Both the position numbers and the translations under genes were made by a program. A model generated the notes under the pieces. That model was not told the origin of the DNA and did not search any database. It worked only from the letters and a program-made list of their open reading frames with translations. From Castanopsis chinensis (taxonomy: Eukaryota > Streptophyta > Magnoliopsida > Fagales > Fagaceae), in NCBI GenBank assembly GCA_032878915.1, contig JAVQMG010000101.1:2336501-2400500 (forward strand): a DNA stretch of 64,000 nucleotides. Reading direction: 5' to 3'. This document shows positions 47,917-57,565 of the stretch, piece by piece; positions within the stretch are counted from its first letter, which is position 1, and each line of letters opens with the position of its first letter.

Positions 47917-50582
47917 ATGATGGGAATACATGTTCCTTCTAATGTGCCCATGGAATCTACCCCATTTAAAGGGATGGAGTTTGAAGCGGATGAGATTGCA
48001 TATGGTTTTTATAATGAATATGGCAGAAAGGCTGGTTTTAGCATTAGAAAAGAGTATGTAAATAAATGCAAAAAGACTGGAGTGGTTACTTCAAGGAGAT
48101 TTGTGTGCGCGAAAGAGGGAGTTCGAGGCAAAGACAAGAGAGATCAGAATGTAAAGAATCCACGAGCAGAAACAAGATGTGGTTGTGAAGCACGTTTGGT
48201 TATTGTACTTAATCGAGATAGTAAAAAATATGTGGTGAATGAATTTATTGCTGAGCATAACCACTATCTCCACCTTCCATCAACTGTGCACATGATGCCA
48301 TCACAACGGAAAGTGGCTGTAGCTCATGCTATTGAAATTGATTTGGCACATGAATCGGGATTAAGATTAAAGTAATCTTATGAGCTTCTTAGTAAGCAAG
48401 TTGGTGGATATGATAATCTTGGTTTTACCAAGCAAGATCATAAAAACTACTTACGCACTAAGCGACAAAGAGACATGGAGCATGGGGCAGCTGCTAGCTT
48501 GGGAAGATATTTCAGTCGTCAGCTTAAGGAAAATCCTTCATATTATTTCGCTACTCAATTGGATTGTGAAGAGTTGATTACTAATATCTTTTGGGCCGAT
48601 GCAAGAATGATCATTGACTATAGCCACTTTGGTGATGTTATAACGTTTGATACAACGTATAGCACAAATAGAGATGCAAGGCCACTTGGAGTATTTTTGG
48701 GTCTCAATCACCGTAGAGAAACTGTTGTATTTGGAGGTGCACTTTTATATGATGAAACGATTGAATCTTTTGTATGGTTATTTGAGACTTTCTTAGAAGC
48801 AATGTCTGAAAAGAAGCCAATCACTATTTTCACAGATCAAGATGCAGCAATGTCAGCTGCAATAAAAATAGTCATGCCTAAGACATATCATGCATTGTGT
48901 AGTTGGCATATGTGGCAGAATGCTGAGAAATACTTGGGTCATTTACTAAAAACTAAGCCTCAATTTAACGCTGATTTCTTAGCATGTATCTATGAGTATG
49001 ACGGTGAAGATGAGTTTCTTACAGCTTGGAATGAAATGCTAGATAAGTATGATATTCGTGAAAATAAATGGCTAATTGATCTATTTAAATTGAAGGAAAA
49101 ATGGGCCCAAGCATATGTTAAAAGAATTTTCACTGCAGGAATGAAGACAACCCAGCTTAGTGAGAGTTTCAATGCTGACTTGAAGGATTGCTTGCGTACT
49201 GATCTCAATATAGTAGAGTTTTTCACTCAGTTTGAAACAATTGTCAATCAAAAGCGGGATAAGGAGTTAGAAGCAGCATACAACTCAAGACAGAAATTTC
49301 CAAGATTAAAGCTCAAAAGCTCTCCTATGCTTAACCAAGTAGCAGCAATGTACACACCTAAGTTGTTTGATTTATTTCAGATAGAAGTTGAAGAGGTAAT
49401 GGCACTTTCCATCCTAGAACGCAATGTGAGTCAAACACATAGTTATGTGGTTGGAGTTTTCAATCAAAATGGAAAATATGAGGTCATGTGGAATCCATTA
49501 GATGAGACTCTATCTTGTAGTTGCAGAAAGTTTGAGTCATTTGGTATTTTATGTAGGCATGGTTTGAAAGTTCTTGATGTATTGGATATCAAGTTGATTC
49601 CTAGTAGATATATCATGAAGAGGTGGAGAAGAGATGCAAAAGATGGAAGCGGAAAAAATTGCACAACACATAACATTAAGCCGGATACTCGATTGGAATA
49701 TGTAGATCGATATCGAGATTTATGTCCAAAATATATTCAATTGGTGAATGAGGCATGTGAAACTAAAGAAGGCCATAATATCCTAAGCTTAGCAATTGCA
49801 GATTTGAAAAAAAAACTTTATGACCTTAGGAATTGCAAAGCTAATGTAGAAGAAGACATCATTAGGCCTTCCACCGATTTTGTAGACAAAGAAGATCAAT
49901 TATGTGCTTCGATTACGATTGTACCAAAAGGGATAAAGAAAAGGGAGATTTCTCGTAATAAAAAGCGTAGGCCGAAATCTTGGATAGAAAAGATGTCGAA
50001 GCCAAAGGAAGGCACATCAAAGAAGCAAACAAAGAAAAGAAAAGTGCAAGAGGTAATCTTTTAAATTATCCTTATTTTCACCATTCTATTTTATTTTTAC
50101 ACATTAATATAGTATACTATCTATTTGTGCTAAACTAGTATAATTTTTACAGGAAATATGTGCACATGACATCACGGCACAAAAGAAAACTGAGGATATC
50201 TCTTCCGGAAATATTACTAGCTTTACACAACTTTTAATGGTAAAGATATTTACAATTATATATTTTACTTTGATATTAATAATAGTTTAGATGCATGATT
50301 TGATAATTTTAATGCTAAACTAGTAATATGTGTAATGTGTAATTGGTTTTTTTGTAGTCGGCTTCTACAAGTTCTGCATCACATCAAGGAGGCTCATCAG
50401 CAAGTGTTGCATTAGCATCACATTTAGAGAGTATATCAAGTGTTGTAGGCTCCAATGACAAAATTAATGGTGCAAGAGGTCTCTTGACTCAAGGAAGTAT
50501 TGCAAGTGGAGGTCCCTTGACTCAAGAAAGTGTTACAAATGGACGGAATGAGATGGTTCATAAAGTCAAGCCATTTTTCTAG
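47917..50582 (+). pseudogene. FAR1-type MULE transposase, one in-frame stop
   Basis: Catalyses cut-and-paste movement of Mutator-like elements. Three coding exons fit: 47917-50052, 50153-50239 and 50358-50582, with GT/AG borders and a common frame, about 815 codons. The N-terminal FAR1 zinc-binding domain (codons ~25-125) reads AYGFYNEYGRKAGFSIRKEY, RRFVCAKEG, CGCEARLVIVL and EFIAEHNHYLH. The MULE DDE core has DVITFDTTYSTN (first Asp), TIFTDQDAAMSAAI (second Asp), HALCSWHMWQNAEKYL and LSESFNADLKD (Glu). A SWIM finger (CSCRKFESFGILCRHGLKVL) follows at about codon 534. A Lys-rich C-terminus (KKRKVQE) may direct nuclear entry. The only defect is TAA at 48373-48375 (codon 153), which separates the DNA-binding domain from the catalytic core; an ATG at 48475 could start a core-only product. 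Confidence 0.88.
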
Positions 50583-50754
50583 TTTAGGATCATGTTTTGT
50601 AATTTTCCTAGTTTAGACTGGAGTTTTGATGGTCCAAAGTTTAGGACTTTGTAATTTTCTTACTTTAAGATTGAAGCTATGATGATCCATAAATTTCCTT
50701 TTGTTATGGTCTTAATTTTTGCATAATTATTTGTTGCTGCAGAAATTTTTATGT

Positions 50755-51350
50755 TTTTCTGCATAATTGCTGTTGAGGATTTCTGCATAATTACTGTTCA
50801 TAATTTCTGCATAATCACTGTTTGAGTTTCTGCATAATTACTGTTCATAATTTCTGCATAATCACTGTTTGAGTTTTTGCATAATTACTGTTCATAATTT
50901 CTGCATAATCACTGTTTGTGTTTCTGCATAATTACTGTTCATAATTTCTGCATAATCACTGTTTGTGTTTCTGCATAATTACTGTTTGTAATTTCTGCAT
51001 AATCACTGTTTGTAATCTCTGCAATTTCTGCACTGTTTGTAATCTCTGCATAATTACTGTTGAGGATTTCTGCATAATTACTATTTGAGTTTCTGCATAA
51101 TTACTGTTTATACTCTGCATAATTACTATTTGAATTTCTGCATAATTACTGTTTATAATTTCTACATAATTACTGTTTGGGTTACTGCATAATTATTGTT
51201 TGTAATTTCTGCACTGTTTGTAATTTCTGCACTGTTTGTAATTTCTGCACTGTTTATGCTCTGCATAATTACTGTTTGAATTTCTGCATAATTGCTGTGT
51301 GTTTCTGCATAGTTGAGTGTATTATATTGTAATTTCTGCATATTCAGTTT
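50755..51350. repeat. Minisatellite within the MULE
   Basis: Many tandem copies of a ~23-24-bp unit TTTCTGCATAATTACTGTT, organised over part of the array as ~47-bp pairs alternating TAATTACTGTTCATAA and TAATCACTGTTTGAG. It lies just downstream of the transposase gene, inside the MULE, and is not coding. Confidence 0.9.
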
Positions 51351-51359
51351 GAGTGTATG

Positions 51360-53560
51360 CTTCTTTCTTATAGTTCCCAATAATATCACAAACAAGCAAC
51401 TCAAGGTACATTAAGTGTCTTTAATAAACAAAACTTTATTGAAATGTATAGTTTGATTACAAAGCTATTAGAACAAGAGCCCTAATTAAATACACAATCA
51501 TGGGCAATGATTTATTTCCCTCAATACAACCCAATCATAACCCAAGACAATCAAAGCAATCCCAAACTTTTGCACTTTCTCCTCAGCAATTCGCGTTGCA
51601 ACTCTATACTTCTCAGCACTGCGCTTGGCTATCCATTCCTGCTCTAATGCTTCTGCCCCTCTCAATTTTGGCAGCTTCTGTCTGGAAAGTGCACAACATT
51701 TGAAGCCCTCACAGCTTTTGTCTGAAAATCTAGAACTCAGGCATTAAGCATGCAGCCTGATCAACAAACAAAGCTTCTCTTTGCTGTTGATGGAAGGTCT
51801 AGATTTGAGCCACCAATTCCAAAGGGGTACTCTGGCAATGCAATTGTGTTAAAAAATTCAATATGTAATGCAAGTGAGCAACTAGAGAACCCACTGTCAT
51901 TTACAGTTGGACTAGTTCAAAAGGCAATTAACAGTTTTCTAAAAAATGTTACTAGCATAATCATTTTCACACAATTGAGCATAACACAATCACACAATAC
52001 TGACTTACTAGCATAAGTCTTGCATTTACATTTATACATTGCTGACTCATTCTCATTCCATTCACACACTTTGCTTCGCCAATAAGAAAAAACAACAAAA
52101 ACACCAAACGGAAAACAGTGAGTTGAGTATCACACTTCAGAAATAATGCATAGTTTCAAGCCACACAATATCATTGATGCCATTGCATAATCTATAGAGA
52201 TATGCAAAAGTTGCACAAAATAAAATTGTACACTATGAATCATATTTAGAGGTATCTAACGATAGAATGGATGGGGAATACTACATCTTGAAGAATCATA
52301 AACACCAATGATCCCAAAGTCCAACACACATGGTAAAAGATAAATGTTTATAACAAATCAAGTATGTTAGTTACTGTTGTCAACCAAAAAAGAAGAAAAG
52401 AAAAAGGGAGGGGGGTGGGGGGTGGGGGAGGCGGGCATACTATCACCCTATGGTGCATTTACCATAAGAGTAAGTGCTGTATCTGATTAGGTGGCTCCAA
52501 CAATCTTACACAGTTGTAATAATACCATAACAATTTGCTTGGCCAATCCAGGGTCAGCTTTTCCCTTTTTTCTTTTTTTTTCTTTTTTTGATAATTACAG
52601 GATCAGTTCTACCTTTAGGTGTCTTAGGCAATTGCAATTTCCTAATAAGCAAGGCCCCCTAGCGAAATAAGGCCCCGTAATTCTGGTCCCATAGGCTCTT
52701 ACTAAAGGATGATAGTGTACAAAAATATTGTATCATATCACGACTGTTTTCTCAAAGATGATACTATTTATGATGTTGATGGTTTAGATTTATTCCAATT
52801 AAGAAAAAAAAAAATTTATAGCAACTAACATACTAAATTATATAAAAACTTAAAAAGACTAGATACTTTTCCAAAATGCATGTATTGCTTATTGACTACA
52901 TTTTGTTACAATTATTTTTGTAGAAATAAGTTTTTCAAAATTAAAATTGATAAAACCCTACCTAAGATCGACTATGCTACAAGAAACATTAAGTGTATTA
53001 GTTATATTATCAATTAAATAGTAAATGTTAACAATACTTAATACAAAAACTCTTTTTTGATACTTAATTAATAATTTCACATGGTGAGAGGAATGAATTT
53101 TAAGTACATTATTTAATTGATATTTAGATAGAAGAAGAGTCCTGCGCCAATAACCTGAGCTATCAGCTATGACAAAACAAGTTTTACAAAGAAGTGTGTG
53201 CTAACTTGAGCACCCAAACAAATTATTGCTAGATGAAATTCCCAACATTAACCCATGATACATTATCGTTCCCATTCCTCTTCCAGTTGATTCTACCCTA
53301 CATATGCTTCTAGGAATCTTTTCATTATAAAATTTTGATCCTAAATTATCAGTCAAATTTGTCTTAAACTTTATAAGGTTGTTGACCCATTCCTGAAAAA
53401 CTAATTCACTATTATCACATCGAATTTGGTCTTACAATCCATTGATCAATGTGTCCTCTAAACTTAAATTTCAACCAAACAAGCAACAATAGCAATCCAA
53501 AAACTATAAGGCTGAAGCTTAAAGTGCATTTCGATTGTAAAAGACATTGAAATTGTAGTT
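51360..53560. other. MULE interior without clear gene
   Basis: Between the minisatellite and the captured fragments I find no convincing gene. Short frames such as 51500-51703 and 51750-52016 show no family motif. It contains the G-rich run listed at 52406-52435 and a T-rich tract near 52567-52588. Confidence 0.45.
52406..52435 (+). other. Potential G-quadruplex-forming run
   Basis: Within 30 bases there are at least five runs of three or more G separated by single A/T or short spacers (GGGAGGGGGGTGGGGGG, then TGGGGGAGGCGGG). This meets the usual pattern for G-quadruplex formation and stands out in AT-rich surroundings. Confidence 0.7.
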
Positions 53561-53564
53561 GTAC

Positions 53565-53759
53565 CAGGACGATGCTTTTGCAGAGATGATCGATGGAGGC
53601 GGCGCCGAGAGCGTCTCGTCGGGCTTCGAATGGCCAATCGTAGTAATCGGCGGGGACTTTCTTGAACGAGAAGTCATTTACGCTGTTGGTTCGGAGGATA
53701 GAGGAGAGGCGCGATTCGATGTCGCTGTCGCAGATTGGGTTGGAGGAGGTGGGTTGCAT
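53565..53759 (-). pseudogene. Captured first exon, YbaK-domain-like gene
   Basis: From ATG at 53759 the minus frame reads MQPTSSNPICDSDIESRLS, SILRTNSVNDFSFKKVPAD, YYDWPFEARRDALGAASID and HLCKSIVL, then a GTACAA splice donor at 53564. From memory this resembles the N-terminus of a plant protein with a YbaK/aminoacyl-tRNA synthetase-associated domain (a tRNA-editing-type fold), but I could not check it. The intact splice donor and following intron-like sequence show that genomic DNA, not a processed transcript, was acquired. Only exon 1 is present. Confidence 0.55.
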
Positions 53760-53792
53760 CACTGTCGAGATTCGATGTCGATGTCGCCGTCG

Positions 53793-54026
53793 TCAACCCT
53801 CTAAGTTGCATCTCTCTAGCACAGTTTGCATCTCTCTTGGAAGACAACCCAGCTTACTCCAAGCGCGAAGCTCAAAACCTCGAGGACGATCTCCAAACCC
53901 TAAACAGTACCGCGCCGATTTGGAGTGCTCGCCGAGATGAGGAGCGACGGCACTGTACCAAACATACACGATCAACGAGGCGCCGGCGGCGATGCAGTGC
54001 AGAGATGAGGAGCGACGGCGACTGGA
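53793..54026 (-). pseudogene. Unidentified GC-rich captured segment
   Basis: Between the HOP and YbaK-like fragments lies about 230 bp of GC-rich sequence in frame with the HOP fragment (SSRRRSSSLHCIAAGASLIV, FGDRPRGFELRAWSKLGC). It includes GTTTAGGGTTTGGAG, a motif common in plant 5' leaders, and an internal repeat of GCCGTCGCTCCTCATCTC-like sequence. I do not recognise the donor. It may join 5'-leader sequence of the YbaK-like gene to the HOP fragment. Confidence 0.4.
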
Positions 54027-54440
54027 AGGACCGGAGAAAGCATCGCCGAAGAGATTGTTTCCCGGCGGTGGAGGACCGACATTGGACCGAGAAACCGAGG
54101 CTTGAGCATCGGCCAAGCCGGATTTGAGAGCCTCGTTGTTAGGGTCGTATTCGAGACCTTTCTTGTAAGCTGAAACGGCGTCGTCGTAGTGAGCCAAGCC
54201 GAGATGAGCCGCGCCGAGTCGACTATAACCCTTGGACCAGTCGGGTTTGAGCTCTACGGTCTTCTTGGCATCGGTCAAGGCCTCGGCGTACTTGTTGAGA
54301 GAAGTGTAGGCGGCGGATTTGTTGGAGTAGAGGACGTGGTTGGTCGGAGCGAGATCGATTGCTTCGGAGAAGTGGCGGATGGCGGTGGGAAGTCGACCGT
54401 GGGATGGAGAGAGGCTTTTGAGCAGATGAGAGAAGCTTAG
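54027..54440 (-). pseudogene. Captured HOP/Sti1 TPR1 fragment
   Basis: The minus strand reads TAIRHFSEAIDLAPTNHVLY, SNKSAAYTSLNKYAEALTD, AKKTVELKPDWSKGYSRLGA, AHLGLAHYDDAVSAYKKGLE and YDPNNEALKSGLADAQAS, then NNLFGDAFSGP. This is the first TPR domain of plant HOP (Hsp70-Hsp90 organising protein), which binds the Hsp70 C-terminus. The residues before TAIRHF are altered and the native start is not in frame. After SGP the sequence leaves HOP. Frame 53793-54278 stays open across the junction, giving a possible chimeric peptide. The rest of HOP (DP and TPR2 domains) is absent. Confidence 0.85.
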
Positions 54441-54885
54441 GTTAAGTTTTTTGAGGTTGGGTGAGGTTGGGTGTGGTCTCTTTTGAGGTTGGGTTAAGTT
54501 TTTAAAATTTTAAATGACGTGTTCACATTTTGAGCGTGGATCATTTTGGACTCCATCTCAGCCATTAACTGGAGCCTCTCCATTTCACTTTGAAATGGAG
54601 AGGATCCGGATCCACAAAACAATACCCACTAAACAGTATAATATTCAATATTCTGTTACCTTTCCTTCTCCTTAGGTTTCTAGGGAACCAAACATCAAAA
54701 AAATCAAACATAATAATATTCAAGATTCTATTTTTTTTTCTTAGTTTTCTCGAGAACCAAACATTGATTGGAAATCCAAAATCAAACAGATCAAACCAAA
54801 TCCCTCTCTCACTACACATTCACATGCATAAGGAATAATAAAATAAAATAAAAATGTACAAACTTTGAAATTGAAAAGCTCATAC

Positions 54886-55336
54886 TTTCTGATATATTGA
54901 CGAGAAAAGTTGAGAGATCGTCAGTGTTGATCTTCGCAGCCGCATCAGAGACCGAAACCTTTGGCTTCTTCGGCTTCACTTTCTTGGCCTCCTCAGCCTT
55001 CCCATTCTCCACCACACGCTCGTTCTCCTCATCCCTGCTATCGTACTCGTTCTTTGATCTGGTCGGAGCGTTGAAATCGGCATCCACAGCAACGGAGGAT
55101 CTCTGCACCTCGAGAATTTGGAGGCGGGGGATAGCCGATTGCTGCTCCAGAGACCGAAAAACGTTGTCGGCGCCGGGAACAACTCCGTTGGAAACGATTC
55201 TGTTGGAGACGTAATTAGAAGAATTTGGCTTGGCTTTCCTCTGACGCTTCACGTACGTGACCTTTTGCCAGCGATGGTCATTGCCAGTGGTAACTTCATT
55301 GGTATTGGATTTGAAAGCTCCGTGATTGTCTTCCAT
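54886..55336 (-). pseudogene. Captured first exon of a TMEM214-like gene
   Basis: From ATG at 55336 the minus frame reads MEDNHGAFKSNTNEVTTGND, HRWQKVTYVKRQRKAKPNSS, GADNVFRSLEQQSA, KPKKPKVSVSDAAAKINTDD and LSTFLVNISE, then a splice donor GTATGAG at 54885. I recognise the N-terminal region of plant TMEM214-type ER membrane proteins (WKKV..KR.RK, NVFRSLE, AAAKID..L..FL). The exon has start codon, uninterrupted frame and donor site, followed by intron-like T-rich sequence. All later exons, including the membrane part, are missing. It lies inside the hAT element, so I read it as a captured fragment, not a native gene. Confidence 0.75.
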
Positions 55337-55689
55337 GGCCAAGAAAGCATTGGTGACTGTTTGGTGGCCAAGAAAGCTTTAGGAAAGAAATTTTCAAATT
55401 TGACTCTTTTGTGGAATTAGCTAGCTTGAGTGAGGGAGTGAGGGTATTTTGGTAATTTTCAATAGGGTATTTAGCTAGTTTTATAAATATTTGGGTCATA
55501 TTGGGTTAAATGGGCGGGTGACTAATAAAATGAGTTGGGTGGGTAATGGATAGTTAATTTATATACAAATGAGTTATAAATGGATAAATGAGTAATTAAA
55601 CACCCAACCCCTTTATGACCCAACCCACCCATTTGCCACCCTTAGGTATGGGTGAACGTGGGCGTGGGCACTGGGTGTGGGTTACCAAA

Positions 55690-57565
55690 TTAGTGAAGAG
55701 AATTCATTGTCATCTTTAGAGTTGGGACTTGGGCGACCAATTTGAAGATAAACTACCGGCAAGGTAGTATCTAATGGTGTTATTATTAACATTGTTTGAG
55801 TAATTAACTACAACAGCATGCTCTTGTACAAACTTAGTAATTACACAAGATTGTTTATAGCACATAAATGTCATTATAAGATCTAGGTAACTCAAAACTT
55901 GTGTGTCATATCCGATGATCGTATGATGTCATTGCTTACAAAATAATAGTTGGTTCATGAATATGACCAAAGCACATATCTTTTCATACTACTAGACACT
56001 TCTTTCATTTCCAATTAATGCATACAATCAATACAGCTTAACATCCTTATAAATCTGTAGCATGGGTGACTAATCGGTGAAAAGCATTGATAATCATCTT
56101 TAAAGTTTGGCAACCACTTTGGATATAAACTATGGACAAGGTATAACTATTGATTAAGTACTTAACTATAGAAACACGTACTTATACGAACTTAGTAAAT
56201 ATAAAAGATTATTCTAGCACATTAATGCCACTATCAGACCAAGTAACCCAAAACTTATGTCTCATATCCAAAGATCATATAATATCATTACTTACAAAAT
56301 AATAGTTGGTTTACAAATATGACCAGAGTACATATCTTTTCATACCACTAGACACTTCTTTCATTTCCGATGCATATAATAAAGACCACCTAACATCCTT
56401 AAAAATAGCATGGGTGGCCAATCGGTGAGGAGCGTTGATCACCATCTTTGAAGTTCGACAACCACTTTGGATATAAATTGTTGGCTAGGTAGTATCTCAT
56501 TGTGTACATATTACCATTGATCGAGTGATTAACCGTAGAAGAACCTCTCTTTTTTTTTTTTTTTTGGATGAAAGTAGAAGAACCTCTTATATGAACTTAG
56601 TAAACATAAAAGATTGTTCTAGAACATTAATGTCATTATTAGACCAAGTAACCCAAAATTGGTGTTTCATATCCAAAGATCATATAATGTCATTGCTTAA
56701 AAAATAATAGTTGGTTCACGATTATAACCAGAGTACATATCTTTTTATACCACTAGACACTTCTTTCATTTCCGATGCTTATAATCAATGCTACCTAACA
56801 TCCCTAATAGTCTATAGCGTGGGTGGCCAATCAGTGAAGAGCATTGATTATCATCTTTGAAGTTCAAGAACCACTTTGAATATAAACTATTGGCTTAGTA
56901 GTATTCCATTGTGTACTTATTACCATTGATTGAGTAATTAGCAATAGAAACAACCTCTTGTACGAACTTAGTGAACATAAAAGATTGTTCTAGAACATTA
57001 ATGCCATTATGAGACCAGGTAACCCAAAACTTGTGTGTCATATTTTAAAAATCATATGATGTCATTTCTTATAAAATAATAGTTGGTTCACGTATATGAC
57101 TAGAGTACATATTTTTTCATATGACTAAACACTTCTTTCATTTTCAATGCATATAATCAATGTTGCATAATAGCTCTGTAAATCTGTAGTGTGAGTGGCC
57201 AAATTGGTGAGGAGCATTGATAATCATCTTCTAAGTTTGGTGACCACTTCAAATACAAACCACCGGCAAGGTAGTATCCCATTGTATAATTATTACCATT
57301 AATTGAGTAATTAATCGTGGAAAGCATGCTCTTGTATGAACTTAGTAAATATAGAAGATCCTTCTATATATTAATACCATTATGAAACCTAGACAACCCA
57401 TAATTGGTGAGCCATATCCAAGGATCGTATGATGTCCTTGCTTACAAAATAGTAGTTAGTTCACGAATATGACTAGTGGACATCTTTTCAAGTCACTAGA
57501 TTACTCTTTCATTTCCAATGCATATAATCAATGCACTTAACATCCCTAAAAATCAGCGGTTTTAG
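55690..57565. repeat. Satellite family B array, ~367-bp monomer
   Basis: About five monomers. The landmark AACTTAGTAA/AACTTAGTGA falls at 55831, 56189, 56594, 56965 and 57339: spacing 358, 405, 371 and 374. The 405-bp unit contains a 25-bp insertion plus a 14-bp duplication and is 366 bp without them. Other shared blocks: AGACCAAGTAACCCAAAACT, ACAAAATAATAGTTGGTTCA, ACACTTCTTTCATTTCCGAT, GTGGCCAATCGGTGAAGAGC and AACCACTTTGGATATAAACT. Non-coding. Confidence 0.88.
56535..56587 (-). mobile_element. Retroposon stub in satellite B with visible empty site
   Basis: GTAGAAGAACCTCT occurs at 56535-56548 and 56574-56587. The 25-base insert is C, a T tract and GGATGAAA (minus strand: TTTCATCC then oligo(A)). 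Sibling monomers read TGTAGAAGCAACCTCTTATA with no insert, so the site before insertion is directly visible, and removing insert plus one repeat restores normal monomer length. Confidence 0.75.

Larger units (their letters stand above)
45639..54613 (+). mobile_element. 9-kb Mutator-like element with transposase and captured genes
   Basis: Bounded by 107-bp terminal inverted repeats (45639-45745 and 54507-54613) that differ at only one position by my reading. The target duplication ACAAAACAA is perfect (45630-45638, 54614-54622). Each end begins with the palindrome GGATCCGGATCC and then an 11-bp perfect hairpin stem (TCTCCATTTCA / TGAAATGGAGA, 3-base loop). Cargo: a FAR1-type transposase gene (47917-50582, +), a minisatellite (50755-51350), a G-rich run (52406-52435) and reversed host gene fragments (53565-54440, -). 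The near-identity of the ends suggests recent movement. Confidence 0.88.
45433..55644. mobile_element. hAT element carrying a gene fragment and split by a MULE
   Basis: The left end TAGGGGTGGTAA and right end TTTGCCACCCTTA are inverted repeats of the TAGGGGTGGCAA type typical of plant hAT elements. They are flanked by an 8-bp direct repeat with one mismatch (GGTATGAG 45425-45432, GGTATGGG 55645-55652). Subterminal regions contain repeated ACCCATTT/AAATGGGT motifs. Removing the MULE at 45639-54613 and its duplicated 9 bp leaves about 1.2 kb without hAT transposase but with the first exon of a TMEM214-like gene. It is therefore a non-autonomous, gene-fragment-bearing hAT that later received a MULE. 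Confidence 0.78.

Noticed and set aside
54886..55336. Calling the TMEM214-like frame a native functional gene
   Set aside because: Only exon 1 is present, and it lies between hAT ends with an 8-bp target duplication.
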